Of a stretch of 64,000 nt of DNA, positions 11,701-24,785 are shown piece after piece. How positions within the stretch are numbered: the first letter of the stretch is position 1; each line of letters starts with the position of its first letter. The position numbers and the translations under genes were made by a program. Under the pieces are notes generated by a model. The model was not told the origin of the DNA, did not search any database, and saw nothing but the letters and a program-made list of their open reading frames with translations. Origin of the DNA: Selaginella tamariscina. Taxonomy: Eukaryota > Streptophyta > Lycopodiopsida > Selaginellales > Selaginellaceae. The stretch covers positions 1 through 64,000 of the forward strand of contig PUQB01000734.1 of the NCBI GenBank assembly GCA_003024785.1, given 5' to 3'.

Positions 11701-12025
11701 ACACAACTTCAATTGAGTGTAGATTAAAGGCAAAACCTTGAGATTTTCTTTGACCCTTGCATTTGTGGTACGACATTTGTGAGGCATCCTATTTGGATTT
11801 ACCTCCACAAAATCCTTTAGTGTCTCTATGGCTGCCATAATGTGAGAGTGGGTTTTGACCATGCGAGTGTTCCCATGTATTGAGGTGCATGCTTCATCCA
11901 GCCATTCATCCCTTTGGTAGTAGAACATAGTCTTCAAATTTCCGTATATGATGTACCAAGCTTTGAAGAAGATGGCCAGCTTATTAAATACCATGGATGT
12001 ACTCTGATAACCTGTGTCTAAGGCC
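8710..12025 (-). pseudogene. DUF7869-type gene, type I copy C (truncated, interrupted)
   Basis: Read on the minus strand, this is the C-terminal two thirds of the type I protein. It starts near the DTGYQSTSMVF segment (about 12010) and runs through the core (VFETITQFSYGW near 11030) to the stop at 8710-8712. It is clearly more diverged than A and B and has many frameshifts and stops. A solo LTR (8861-10110) interrupts it. The N-terminal part, leader and palindrome array are missing: at about 12025-12050 the sequence switches to gypsy-2 integrase. Confidence 0.7.
8861..10110 (-). mobile_element. Solo LTR of gypsy-1 inserted in type I copy C
   Basis: It begins TGTCAGAGTTTAACCC and lies opposite in direction to the LTR at 20005-21729. 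Both flanks read CATTA (8856-8860 and 10111-10115), a 5-bp target duplication. Removing the LTR restores the copy A and B order at this place. A C10 run (9674-9683) matches the poly-C/poly-G tract of the other LTRs. Confidence 0.7.
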
Positions 12026-12044
12026 ACTCTCTTGGGTTTGTTGT

Positions 12045-15000
12045 GGTAGAGTTTCCTCAAGATGGTTACTAGTATCTTGTTTGTGGATTCAGCTTGTTCG
12101 TTCCCTTGTGGATAGTAGGCTATTTACATGTGATGCTTGATGATGAACATGCTGATAAGCTCCCGGACAGTCTCATTGATGAAGTGGCTCACTAGCTCTA
12201 GCGGGCAACTAAACCTTGTCAAGATGTTTATATAAATAAATTTTGTTATTTGCTCTATTGTTGCCTCCATGAGTGCCTTTGCCTCTACCCACTTTGTGGC
12301 ATAGTCCATCACTACCGTGGTGTACCTAGAGTGTGTTGTGTGGACCTTTGGGTTGATTGGGCCCATGAAGTCTAGGCCCCACTTCTCAAATGTTGCCATT
12401 CATGCTGAGGGGTGGTACTCCATGCCTTAACCCACCATTGGTTTGCCTATCTGCTAACAATTGGTGCAGCTCCTCACTACCTTGGTGGTGTCTCGAAAGA
12501 TCATCGACCACCAAAGTCAAGTTTGTAGGATTTTCTTGGCCGTTTTGTCCTTTTCAAAGTGCCTTGCCCTATGTCCTACATGCGTTGCGTTGACAATCTT
12601 GGGGATTTCCCATGCTAAGGGACATCTCTAAAGTATGTCATTTCTCCCTCGCTGGTACAATTGATCCCCAATCAGCTGGAACATTAAGCACCTTCAAGCA
12701 AGGCTTTGGTAGTGTGTAGCCAATATTCCTAAGAGTTTATTCAACCAGTTGGTGAAGTAGCGTTGTATTGGTTGTTGCCATTCTAGGATGTTCGTGCCAG
12801 TTGTCAATTTGGTGGTTCATGGTGGGTTGTGTTGTTCTATAGTTGCTTCAAAGAGGTCGGTGTCTGGTATGTCTAGCATGGGTGTGGCTTTGGGTTGTTC
12901 ACTGCTTGGTATCCTAAAGAGCAGGTCTGGTGATACATGCAGCTTACATGCCTTATGGACCACGGTGAACTTGAACTCTAGTAGGAGGATCCAATGAGCT
13001 GAGGTTTGTTGACGAGGCAGAGCAGGTTGTAATGATCCACGATCAACATGAAGTGATTACCCAGGGTTTTACCATTGTTGATGATGGGTTTTAGCTTAGT
13101 CCTATGTTGGCATAACTTCGGCGGTGGGGTCAAGATTTTGATGGTGGTGCTCGAACTTGTTTCGCCATAATAGATATTAGTTCTCCATTTGCGGGGAACT
13201 AGACCCATTGATTCTCCCATGTTGGCTGGCCCAAGAGTAAGTCGAACCCCCTTTTTCTGTGCATGTCAAGGATGACCACCATATTAAGAACTTAACACTT
13301 TGAATCCTGATCTCTACCTTCCTCATGATGCCCTTGGGCATCACTTGGTTCTGCCATACGTATGAGAAAGGGTGAGGGCTCCGGGGATGGCATTCCCATC
13401 TTAATGGAGCTCCACCGACATGATGTTTACACATGATCCCCTGTGTATGATCACATTGTGGATGGTGCAGCCCACCACATGGACTTGTATGGCTTTTACG
13501 TTGTCCATGAAGTCTAATGTTGTTGTCACAACCCTTGGGGGGGGGGGGCTATTATGGGCCGGTGTAGCTTCCGAGTGAGGACGTCATACAATCCTAGAGA
13601 TAACTGGAGTAACTCAACTAGGGTCATCAACACCTGGGTTTCCCACACTTTTGTTGTGCCTCTTGCCCCTGGGCCTTGTGTGAGTCTCACCTACTTTGCA
13701 GTGGCCTCCAGTTCGGCACGCCTTCACGCCCACTGTCCTAGTTCTCCAGGTTTTGTCACCACTTTCTCTTCACTGGATTCCCCGTCATCCTCCACCTTGA
13801 GGTCGACTAATGGTCCTGTCTATTGGGCTTGTGACCTCGTAATTATCCTGCATTGTAGCTCTTGTGGTGACAATTCTACATGGTTATAACTTGTGGCGTG
13901 GGGGCTGGTGTTGTAGAGGCCCGGATTGGTCCTTCGGCCACCCTTGTGGGCCTAAGCATGTGCGCTTCTAGCATGGGTTTGAGCATCGTGATTTAAGAGC
14001 ATCAGTACATCAGGTGATGCTTGCTGCACATCTTGTAAATTATCTCCTGGCGTTCTAGCCGTCTGTTCCTGTCGTTGTACCTCTATCGATATGGTTTTGT
14101 TCTTGAGATTGTGATCTCTGATTATGGTGGGGCTGGCCACTACTATTAGCCCCGTGCCATTGGCCCTCTAGTTGTCCATGTCCTATCACTCTACGGCCAA
14201 GGTAGATGTTTGGGGTAGTGTGTTGTTTATGAGCTCGGTCAATCGGTAATAGTTGTCTATGTGTAGGATCCACAAACATTACACACCTTCCAATATGTGT
14301 CCCCACGCTCGATGTACCCTAGTTGGGCAAGGGCGGTAGTTAGACCCTCCCTTTGTGCTGCCGCATTGTGGGTCTCTCTTCGTTTTAATTGCACATGCTC
14401 TTTTGCCCCGAATGCCACTCCTTTTTGGTAGGCTTTTGGATGTCCGAGATGTGCTCCTCATCCATGATGGTGTCATTCGCCTCCTCAGCATCCGATTTGT
14501 CTTGCACCTTCCTCTCATGGTGTTTCTTGACTTCTCGCCACTCTGCCTTCTTGGCGTACCAAGTAACTTGTGAACATTTGATTGTCATCCAGCCTGATCC
14601 ATTTGTGGATCTCCATCGTAATCCTTTTCGATACCACATCTTCTTGGTCATGTCGACATGGGCATCCCTTAGTTAGGCGATGTACCCCAACATGCAGACC
14701 GTGTATTCATCAATCTACTCTCTCGCTTTCTATTTCAAGCTAGTTAATTTATGGATTACCTTTTCCTCGTTCTTTTCCTCTTGGAAGGTATCCAGAAATG
14801 CCCTTTGTAGTCTCACAACGAGCTCCTTCGTTTGCCTCATGGAATCGTATTCATCAGGTGTCTGCCTTTTTATTTAGAGTGCATGAAAATGCACTATGTT
14901 TCTTGTGGTTGTCGCTTATGCTTCTCAACTCGCACACATGCTCAAACTTGTGTACATGTTGATTAGTGTCTTTGTCCCTTGCTCCTTAGAATGCGGGTAA

Positions 15001-15500
15001 GGGCACTATCATTGTACTCTCTTGCATCCAATTGAGCGTGTAGGCTAGTAAGGTCACTAGATTGATCCTATGGTGTCCCATTGAGCATGGGAGGTGCTCC
15101 GATCTGGACCCTCTTCAGACATGTTGTAGTCCATGTCCCAGTATCTTACAGGTACCTTTTTCCTCCCTTGGCCCCCCACCCTTTGATTGAGAGTTGGTGA
15201 CAAGGATGGGTTCCTCCTGATTGTCCCTCGGGGCCCCCTTCATGAGACCAACTTCATGGCTGGTGGTGTGGCATACCAGAACTAGATGGTATCCCCTCGT
15301 CCAATGGGTGGCTTGGCAAGACCATGCAACCTTGCGAAATCCCTTCGCGATGTCGAAACATTCATGGCTATTGTGGTGGATTCTTCTCCCCCTAAGATAG
15401 TATTTCCTTGTCTCATGGTGGTTGCGGCTCTGTTGTGCGCCCCTGCAGAATCCCCTCTTGTGGTTGGCGTGGTCTCGCTCGCTTGGATGTCAGATTGACA
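12045..15500 (-). pseudogene. Truncated gypsy-2 element (integrase to gag)
   Basis: The order on the minus strand is gag (about 15490-13900), protease and RT remnants, then integrase (to 12045). The integrase piece at 12399-12124 keeps WGLDFMGPI and the first catalytic Asp in VVMDYATKWVEA, but the usual LVSDRG is LVSHFI, so the second Asp is lost. It is shorter than the intact element, with most of RT/RNase H missing around 13050. There are multiple stops and no LTR at either end. Confidence 0.65.
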
Positions 15501-15601
15501 AAATTGAGTGTGTGTGTGCCTATAGATAATGTATAATCTTTAAACTCTCTCTCTCTTTATATATATATATATATCACACACATGTATGTATGTATATATG
15601 T
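15501..15601. repeat. Simple repeats (TG, CT, TA)
   Basis: Short TG, CT and TA runs lie at the junction between the gypsy-2 fragment and the next LTR. No gene is seen. Confidence 0.7.
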
Positions 15602-17008
15602 GTGTCAGAGTTTTAACCCAAAGGGCCAACACATGACTGCCTAGTGGCCATCCAATGTCATCACCCTATGTGAGCAATGCTAAGTCTCGACCCCAAGAGT
15701 CTTGACTCATATGCTTAGTTAAATAGAAGATTTAGAGTTCTACCCTAAGTCCCTATAATGACCATCCCCAAACCCTAGAGGATATCCCGAGTAGACTTTA
15801 AGATCCTATCCTATTAGACCTAGACAGACTCATGCCTTAACCCCACAAAGGAGATGTGTCTCACACATACCCTCGTGACAACTAAGGCATCATCACTTAC
15901 CCCTTGAGGAATCACCCTCATCTTGGCATACAACCTCAAGGGGCTCCCTGAACCATGACTAACCCCTAAGGGTTTGAGTGGCCAAGTCATACCCTAGACC
16001 TAGGGCTAGTACTTAGCAAGGACACAAGTGTGTACCATAGACAGACACGAGTGTTCTCTAAGCAAACTCCCTAAGGTTAGGTTTGGATAACCCTAAGTAC
16101 ATGACTTTGCGAGTGCTTCACCAAAGGGCTCCTACTAATAAGCTTAGGTTGTTCAGCCCCTAGATTTAAGGAGAACACTCCCCTAGCCAAGTGTGCCAAA
16201 GCACACCTAGTTGGCTCCTAAATGCCAACTCTAGAACCCCTTAGTGAATCTTAAAAAACTGGGTAATGTGATCCTATCAAATAAGATCCCACACCCACAT
16301 TTGGACATCCCTTGCTTGATGTAGAGGAGGTTGGAGACAAGCCTCAACCTTTGCTTCTTACACATTTTGACAAGACCTTCCAGGCATGGATTCACCAACA
16401 TTAAGGGTGAGCTACCCTAAAGGTGGGACTTACCCCTATTATCTGAAAGTTAGGCAACATAGGGTTGTACTTTAACAACACAAGTTGAAGCTTGCACCAA
16501 GAAGAACAACGAACTTAGTCGTGAACCCAGGAGCTCATGTACTACTTAATTTATGTGATAGAGCCCCCCCCCCCCCCCCATTTTCTTGTTTACATAAGTG
16601 CTGGCATTGAATCTCATTCCCAAAAGGGAATATACTTGGTGAGTTAATTAATGACTCATGAACCCCTAAACCCTAACCTAAGGGGTTTAGGGCAACTCTA
16701 TGATTAGGTTAATCCTAAGGGTGTTTTTACCCATATTCGACATGCTGAACTGGGACATAGAAAACCAGGGTAAGAGTTTTTTAAATGGAAGTGCTAGCTT
16801 TACCTAAAGTTTCTTGTAAATACCTAATGACACCCAACCAGACCATCATTAACTATCCAAGTGCACTAATGGACCTGTTTCTTCTATACCTAGGGTTGGG
16901 TTCTTAATATGAGTTACTTTACCAGATTTTGTGAGGTTTCTATAGAGGGGATTCCATGGTTGGCATCTGGCAAATCGCCTTTGTGGCATTAAGTAAAAAC
17001 TCTGACAA
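15602..17008. mobile_element. Rearranged gypsy-1 LTR block
   Basis: 15602 to about 16895 has the same order as the inverted solo LTR (TGTCAGAG start, C16 run at 16564-16579). The last 110 bp (about 16895-17008) turn to the opposite direction, end AAAAACTCTGACA, and lead into a weak primer-binding site (TGGTACTGAG). The block looks like an inverted LTR joined to the end of the 5' LTR of the element that follows. Confidence 0.55.
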
Positions 17009-20004
17009 TTGGTACTGAGTAAGTTTTTTACCGCATTACCAAATCTTCCACAACTAGACACACGAAGAAAGAAGAAGAGGCATGATTCAGAGTCAGGTTC
17101 CTCTGAATCAAATTCTTTAGCATATGAAGGTGGTAGTGGTTATATGATATGGAAAGTTATTTTGAGGCTACTTCCATGAGAAAAGAAAAGGTTGCGTGTG
17201 CCAAGTAGTTTCTCAAAGGTGAATGTGAATATTAAAACAATTGAAAACACATGAAAGAGAGATCAATATATGCTGGATGACCTTGGGTTGCACTCAAAGT
17301 TGCTTCATGGCCAGCTTGAATGAGAAGATGCAAAAGGAAATCTTAAGGTACAAGCCAACAAGTTATCAGGAATGTTAAGAGACAGCTTAAAAGGTTTCTT
17401 ATGGCATGTTAGAAGACTTGTACAATAAGGGGGAGGAAACAAAACCTAAATCAAGGAGTTTTCCTCCAAAGTTTGATAAAGTTTGATAGACGACCAAATC
17501 AATCTTCATCAATTTGAAGTGCAAGTCCCTTTATCGATAATTCCAAGTTTTTAGATACATCAAAACCCATCCAATCTTGGAAACCGTTAGCATTATCACC
17601 ACCTCACAAGCAAGTTCCAAAATGTCATAATTGTTACAATGGTCATTTCGCTAAAGAATGTCGGGCACCCTCACAACAATAGGGTCATATCAAGGCAATG
17701 GTAGAAGAGAAAGTTGTTGAACCAAAAATGTTTAAAGATCGAAAAGATAAGTCAGAAAAGGTAATGTTGTGCTAGACTCAACCTATGTTATTTGGTATTT
17801 AAGACAAAATTGACCCTTTGCTATATTTGATAGAAGGATACAAAGGGACCGAGTCCGAATGATGATCAATACTAGAGCAACATACAACTTCATATTGACT
17901 AGTCTAACTCATTGATTAAATTTAGATGTAATAAAAAATGTGAAATAAAAATTAATTTTGGTAAAGGTTCTTAAAATACTAAAAATATAACAAAGGCAGT
18001 TCCTGTCTAAATCAAAAGTTAAAAGGCTAAGATAGACTTAGTTGTCTTGAATATGACGGGTGACTTTGTTTTGAGTATGGAATGGTTTCATAAATATGTA
18101 ATTGAAATGAGGGGTTACAGAAATAATTGAATCACGCTTGTAGCATATAAAGGGGATATTAGAAAAATAATGCTCAAGATGGAAACACTAACTGATAAGG
18201 ATTGGAATTTTATATTTCTCACCTTAACTTAGTTGCGTAAGATGGTTAGACATTGGAAACATGTATTTCATGGTTTTAGATATTAGTGAAGTTAAGATAG
18301 AAGATGGTCAAAAATCTATTCCTAAACCTATTTTGAAAGTCTTGAACATGTTTAAGGACGTGTTGTTGGAAAAATTGAGGTGTCGAGGTGTGGACCACAT
18401 GATAGAGATTCTACTAGGTTCGTCTCCACCAGCAAGAGCCCCATATTGGTTGAATCCTCAAGAGTTAATAAAATTGAAGAGACAGTTGACATAATTGATT
18501 GGTCGAGGACACATTTGACCTAGTCAATTGTCATATGAATGGAACGATGCAAATGTGTGTGGACTATCAAGCATTGAACGCAATAATTATCAAATATAAG
18601 TATCCTCTTTCACAAGTGAATGATTTATTTAATATGCCATCAAAGCAAAATATTTTCAAGAATAGACTGGAGATCTAGGTACTATTAAATTTGGGTAACA
18701 AAGAACCAGTTGTATGCTAAGGAAAGCAAATGTGCATTTATTCAAACCAAAATTGATTTTTTTGGGACACTTAATATTAGGTGGGGAGGTTACCATGGAT
18801 ACAAAGAAAATTCAAAGTTATTACTGAGTGGATGACTTTGAAAGACATGCATGAAATTAGGTATTACCAATAACATATCCCACGAAAAACATTCCATGAC
18901 ATTGGATTCCAGAGTGCCAATGGGTGTTTATCAAACTCAAATAAACTATTCCTTTTGAGCCAGTTTTGCAACTAACCATCTTTGAAGATCCATTTGAAGT
19001 AAAGTGTGATGCTTTCGACTTTGGTGTATTGCAATAAAAAGGACATCCAATGTCCTTTTTTCTTCAAGAAGTTGGATGCTGCATAAATGTAATGGCCTAC
19101 TTATGAAAAAGAGATGTATGCTATTGTTGCTTCCTTAGAGTATTAGCATAATTATCTTCCAAGTCATGGCACTGTGGTTTAGACAAATAGTGTAACTCTA
19201 AGGTACTTTAAAACGTAGCCGAAAGTATTACCAAAGTATGTTAGATGACAAGAGAAGTTAGCTCGATTTCAACCTAAAATTAAACATATAGCTAGACAAT
19301 GTGGTAGCTAATGCACTTAGTAGGAAGAGTCATTTTCATATAATGTCAACATCAGTGTCAACTCTGGTGAATGAATTCATACTCTCAAGACTAATTTGCT
19401 AAGGAGGTTTTGAACTTGGTAGCAAAGAGGAAACATGTTCATTAGTTATGAAAAAGATGGTAATATTTTAGCAAAAATAGAAAGTCGAATGGATGCACTC
19501 AAACAGGCGCATTTTGCAATACGAGATGGAGGCATAAGACATTGGCTTTGTTGAAATAAATTTTTTATTGGCCGGGTATGATAGACCGTCGATGTTGTCA
19601 TGTCAACAAGTGAAAAGTCAATTACAAAAACGAGCTAGGAAGTTATAGTATATACTAATTCAAAGAACTTTATCATGGGGTTGCCAAAATCTTGTGGTTT
19701 TAATGCTCTCATGGTGGTGATCAATCATTTTTTAAAAGTTGCTCATTTCATTCCAATTATAAAAACAATGAATGCAAAACAAGTAACAAAGTTGTTCTTT
19801 CACAAGGTTGTAAGAGTGTGCAGGCTACCAGAAACGATAATCTTATATCGGGATCCTTGATTTACGGGTAAGTTTTGGGGAACGTTGTTTAAGCAATTTG
19901 GCAGGATGATGAAGTTCAATACAGCTTACCATCTGCAAACAAATGGTCAAACGAAGAGGGTGAACCAACAAGTCGAGGACTATCTCAGATGCTATGTTCA
20001 AGGT
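17009..20004 (+). pseudogene. gypsy-1 internal region (gag-pol, heavily decayed)
   Basis: The + strand order is gag, zinc knuckle, protease/RT remnants and integrase, as in Ty3/gypsy elements. The knuckle near 17616-17660 reads CHNCYNGHFAKEC, a canonical CX2CX4HX4C. RT-like pieces occur around 18300-18500 (PPARAPYWLNPQEL) and RNase H-like pieces near 18990-19080. The integrase core is at 19675-19990, with MVVINHFLKVAHF and a PXFTGKFW segment. Dozens of stops and frameshifts make it non-functional. The 3' LTR follows directly at 20005. Confidence 0.75.
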
Positions 20005-21729
20005 TGTCATAGTTTTTACTATGACTCTACCCTTTATTTTGAACGTTGACTGTTGTTACCTATTGTACTATATTGATGGACCCTAGATATAGTAGAAACA
20101 GGCCTGTTTAGTGCACTTGGGTATCTAGTGATGATCCGGTCGGGTGTCATTAGGTATTTGTAGGAAACTCTAGGCGAAGCTAGAACTTACCTTCTAGAAA
20201 CTCTCCCTCGTTTTGACGTTCCAGGTTAGGGTTCTTTGTAAAGTATAGCTTGTCAAAATAAGGGTTATGGACACCCCTAGGGTTGACCTAACCCTAGAGT
20301 TGCCCTAACCCCACGCCCTAACCCCCCAGGGGTTAGGTTAGGACAACTCATTTTTTCTAAGGGTTGGCATTTCCGTGCCAGCCCACTTACTCACTTAGAA
20401 AAACGGGGGGGGGGCGAGGGGGTAGAGTATGTAGGAGTGAGGGTTCCTGGTTCATGACTAAGCTCGTAACTCTTCTCCCGGTGCAAGCTCTAGCTTGTGT
20501 CGTCAAGCACAACCCTCTGTTGTGCCACCCTAACTTCCAAACGACAGGGGTACGTCCCACCTTCAAGGTAACTTACCCTTAACGTTGGCGAATCCATGCC
20601 TAAGAGGTCTTGTCAGGATGCACGTTCCAAGAAGCAGAGGTTGAGGCTTTGTCTTCAGCATCCTCCTCCACGTCAAGCTAAGAGCAACACTCACAGCTAA
20701 CCAGGGCACGTTTGTGTCCTTGTTCAATTGTGGTTATGGTTTCTTGATTGACAGGGTTTCCTTACCAAGTCTTGAGGGATAATTGAGGGGTTCTAAAGTT
20801 GGCATTTAGGAGCCATGTTTGTGGCACTTGGTGCAACTCTAGAATCTAAGGGCTATGGCATGATAACCCACATTAGGGAAGGCAATGTCACATGGAGATG
20901 TGACACTGGGCTAAATGTCACATAGTACAACACCCGAGGCATGCCCTTTGGGGTTATGTCATGCATGCTTGTACTCGCGCTAGGCTGTTAAGTCTTGGGC
21001 ATTTGCTCAAGGGAGGTTAGGTCTCATAACTAGGTGTGCTTTGGCTAGGGGAGTGTCCTCTTTGGAATCTAGGGGTTGAACAACTTAAGCTTGTTAGCAA
21101 GAGCCTTTTCGTGAAGCACTCGCAATGTCATGTACTCAGGGTTTTCCAAATCTAGCCTTAGGGAGTTTGCTTAGTAGAACACTCGTGGCTGCTTACGATG
21201 CACACTTGTGTCCTCACTAAGTACTAGCCTAGGACTAAGGTATGACTTGGCCACCCAAACCCTTAGGAATTAGTCATGATTCAGGGTACCCCTTGTCGCC
21301 CTAAAGGGGTTATACTCCTGGATGAGGGTGATTCCTCAAGGGGTAAGTGACGATGCCTTAGCTCTGTCATGGGGGTATGTGTAGAACACACATCTCCTTG
21401 ATGGGGGTTAGGGCATGAGCCTGTCTAGGTCTTCTAGGGCAAGACCCTAAGTCAACTAGGGTTATCCCTCAAGGGTTTTGGGGGCAAACACTCTAGGGAG
21501 TCTTAGGCTAAACCCTAAGTCAACTAGGGTTATCCCTCAAGGGTTCTGGGGGCAAACATTCTAGGGAGACTTAGGCTAAACCCTAAGTCTCCTGTCCACT
21601 TGGGCATTAGAGTCTAACCCTAGGGGTCATTGGGGTTGTTCTGGGAAACTTCACATGGTGGTGACGCCGAATGGCCACCTGGCAACCACGTGTTGCCATG
21701 TGTTGGCCCTTTGGGTTAAAACTTTAACA
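20005..21729 (+). mobile_element. 3' LTR of gypsy-1
   Basis: The segment starts TGTCATAGTTTTTACTATG and ends GGTTAAAACTTTAACA, about 1.7 kb long. It contains a G10 run (20405-20414), many CCCTAA-like words and a 73-bp tandem duplication at about 21445-21590 (aactagggttatccctcaag). Its first 830 bp correspond to the short LTR at 6018-6385 with an insertion, so two LTR length variants exist in this family. Confidence 0.65.
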
Positions 21730-22518
21730 CAACCCAGTTTGTGGCAGTGTATTCCTAACCACTCCTTGAAGTGCCTAATCGTCTTCAACTCCATTGCCTT
21801 GACATGAAAAGGAGAGGTGGGGCTGCTATTGTTAATCTGTAGTTTACCATCAATCACCAAATCAGCCAAGACTTCCATCTCCTCCATCATTGTTCCATTT
21901 AAAGACTTCAACTATGTGAGCTTAAAATCATTGTCTACATCTTTTGTAGATTGAACAGACTTAGCCTTCAGTGTCTTACTGGGTTTCTTTGCAAACTTCT
22001 CTGAGGGTTCCCCTTCACTTGTTTGCTTCTTCTTTAGTGTTCCTTTTGTAAAGGATTCCATAATCCCCAACCATTTGGCAAAGATCTTATCCTCGGAGCA
22101 AGAGATCAACATCATCAAAAAGGATGTTTCCTTCCCGCCCACCTGGGCAAAATCAAATGCAACAATTTCTTTAACTCTCTAAAAATAAAGAGATAGATTA
22201 ATATACTAGCGAAATACATCCCGCCAACACAATTTACTTACCCGGTAGTTTGAACATTGTTCTTTCCCTGTAGTAGCTCTTTGTGGTTGCTGAAGATTTT
22301 CCCATACGGATTGCGTGTGTTTGAACTTCTCCCATATTTTGCTGTTGTAGTGGTTGGTGTCGGCAGCATCCCATTCCGCCAATAACTTATGGTATTGCTC
22401 AATTGTGAGATTCAACTTAGCTAAAAACGCCAATCTTTTTGTAAGCTTCTCACGGGTATGCTCAGAAAGTTTTGTTGCAATCATTTTTTTGTTGTGTTCA
22501 TCAAAAAGTCGTTGGGCT
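21730..22518 (-). pseudogene. Type II fragment H (part of the ParB-like gene)
   Basis: The minus strand covers the region just after the ParB-like motif. From 22518 downward it has a DEHN segment, ATKLSEHTREKLTKR, then NYR and a splice donor. A roughly 60-bp intron has a degenerate palindrome near 22208-22226. Then follow GGKETSFLMMLISC and the HFKEWLGIHCHKLG block. It is wedged between a gypsy-1 LTR and a gag-protease fragment, with both ends cut. There is at least one in-frame stop near 21911. Confidence 0.75.
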
Positions 22519-24520
22519 TAACACTTCTTTGATCTACCATTTTTAAATTAATAGGAGCATGCTAAAAAAGACCTAAACCCATTTTCTTACAAGCATATTC
22601 TTCAATAAAGTTAACTCTTGAGTTTTCATCTATAAGTGCTCCATTTATCTTATTTCTACCAATACATATTGTGATACTTGGTACATACTCATCATAATCA
22701 CCTTTCTTTTCATAATGTTTTTACTCGGTGAATTTCATGTCCTATATAAATAAAGATTTTGGGATAATGTTTAAGATTTGCAGAATTTGATTTTAATATA
22801 TGTGGCAATATGTATTAATTGTCCAATGTGATTGTGATTTCTTGACTCAATGCATTGTCAACCATTGATTCTGCCATGTCATCCTAAATCTGCTTCGCAC
22901 GAATGCTCTATTTTCTAGGGATACTTTGTTTTATAGAAATATTCTTTTTTTACTGAATATTCCTCCCTAAAATAGAATGAGTTATTTTTAGATCTTTAGG
23001 TATATCTATCGGTTGTTTCTTATCACCCAAGATATACTCATGGAGATTTTATTCTTAAAGATGAATGTTCATTTCTTTCATTAATTGCTTGCATATTATT
23101 TTATGATGGATACACAAAATTTCCTTCTTTTGCTATGAGGTATTCCTATTTTTTATATCTTTTTTTTTTGTACAAGTTAGTACTCTCATAGTAAGCTGAT
23201 TTTCCATCTCATTCTTTTTCACATCAATTAATCGAGCTCTAGGCTACATTTAAGAGCATTCTTTAAAGTAAAAGGTTGATTCCTAAGACAATTTGGATAA
23301 ATATGTCCTTTCTTCCTACATGTATAACAAGTAAGATTAATAAAATTCCTTCTTTGCACTTGTCTTTGTTTATACTCATTTTAATCTCCATATATTTCTT
23401 TTCTTAGATAAGAACTTTTTGGTCCTCTGTAGGACGTTTCATTCCTTCCCATATTAGGCTTGTTTGGTGGAGCATAATTAATTTGATTCCTTTCATATAG
23501 CTTATCATTTTTGTGTAAGGAGCATCCCTTTTATTATTGAAAGAATTTTTTATTTTTTCTTCATACCAATTCCCAATATTTGCCCCATAATAAAGCTTTG
23601 TATTATGAGATGGAAATGTGTTAACAAGAGGTTGTCTCACAAGAAGCAGCATGTCATACTTCTCATTAGCCTTATAGTCCCAAACTCTCTATTTGTTTTC
23701 TCTTCTTTTCATAATTTTTTAAATACTTTACAAGATCTTTTTTTTGTCTATTTTATGAATGATCATTGCATAATGCCTATATGGCTTCTACAATCCTTGT
23801 TTATACCATTGAAGTAAAGTATATTTCTTAACATATAATTTACATTTCTTTTTATGTTTTTTAAAACAATGTGTATATTCTTTTATAATTTCAATTTTTT
23901 CTTGTAGGATATTTTTGAGCTTCTCTAAGTGCTCTTTCAACAACTCATTCTTTTTAAAATATTCTTTAAAAACTTCTGTAACTTTCTCATAATTTTTTCT
24001 CACATCTTTCTCTAACTCATAAGACCAATCAAATGCATTTCCTTTTAATGTGTGAGAAACTATAAGTAACTTATTTATATTGCTTACTTTATACAACTTT
24101 ACAATTTCTTTAAAATGTAACAAGTATCTTTTAAGATTTCCCTTCTTTCATGTGGAAAATATTGGGTACATCAATGTTCTTCCAAACATTCTAGGGAAAA
24201 GTGTCATATTAAACATTCTTAGTGGGCCACCTTCCTCTGCACTAAGACATGAACTTCTAGAAGATCCTCCTCCCGGGCTACTATGAAATCTTATTCTCTG
24301 AGGAGTTCCTTCCAACTTGTCTTCTTTTGTAATTTGATAATCACTATTGTATATCCTTCACACCTTTAGTGACACTTTTTTTATTTAATTAATGAGTCTT
24401 ATAAGAGCTTCTTGCCTATCAGCAAGATTTATTTACTTTGCTTTTCAACCTAGTTATTATCTTTCTCTTTTGTTAGAAAGGAATTAGGATTATGATACTT
24501 TTAAGGCTCCATCCATCATC
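22519..24520 (-). pseudogene. gypsy-type gag-protease fragment (gypsy-4)
   Basis: On the minus strand from 24520 there is a gag region (SHTLKGNAFDWSYELEKDV at 24123-23788). A canonical zinc knuckle CYTCRKKGHIYPNC lies near 23336-23297. A retropepsin-like stretch sits near 22660-22540 (GALIDENSRVNFIEEYACKK), where the usual D-S/T-G is changed. RT and integrase are absent because the element is cut at 22518 by type II fragment H. The base composition is much more AT-rich than gypsy-2. Confidence 0.65.
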
Positions 24521-24524
24521 ATAT

Positions 24525-24759
24525 ATGCACGTTGTAACTAAAATGGGCATATCTATAGTCCCATTTCTTAATAATTACCAATTTTAATTATTTAATTAGC
24601 ATTTCATAATATTAAAGGAATATTCATTTGAATAATATATGTTTAAAGAAAAAATATTCTTTAGAATATATGTTTAAAGACAAGATATTCTTTAGAACAT
24701 TATATTTTTGTAATTGACCCTTTAATAAATTATAGCATTTATGAACAAAAAAATAATAA
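24525..24759 (-). repeat. Type I 3'-end remnant
   Basis: The segment begins with the inverted 26-bp terminal motif (24525-24550). It continues with the type I 3' tail (compare the reverse complement of 5090-5253) for about 235 bp, then stops exactly where the type II terminal motif starts. It suggests that type II copy E came to lie inside or against a type I tail. Confidence 0.7.
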
Positions 24760-24785
24760 ATGCATGTTGTAACTAAAATGGGCAT
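24760..24785 (-). repeat. Shared 3' terminal motif, type II copy E
   Basis: This is the inverted 26-bp motif followed by the type II-specific inner sequence (ATACATGAAAATGGGAATA), which also occurs at 29752 and, on the + strand, before 61502. Confidence 0.75.
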
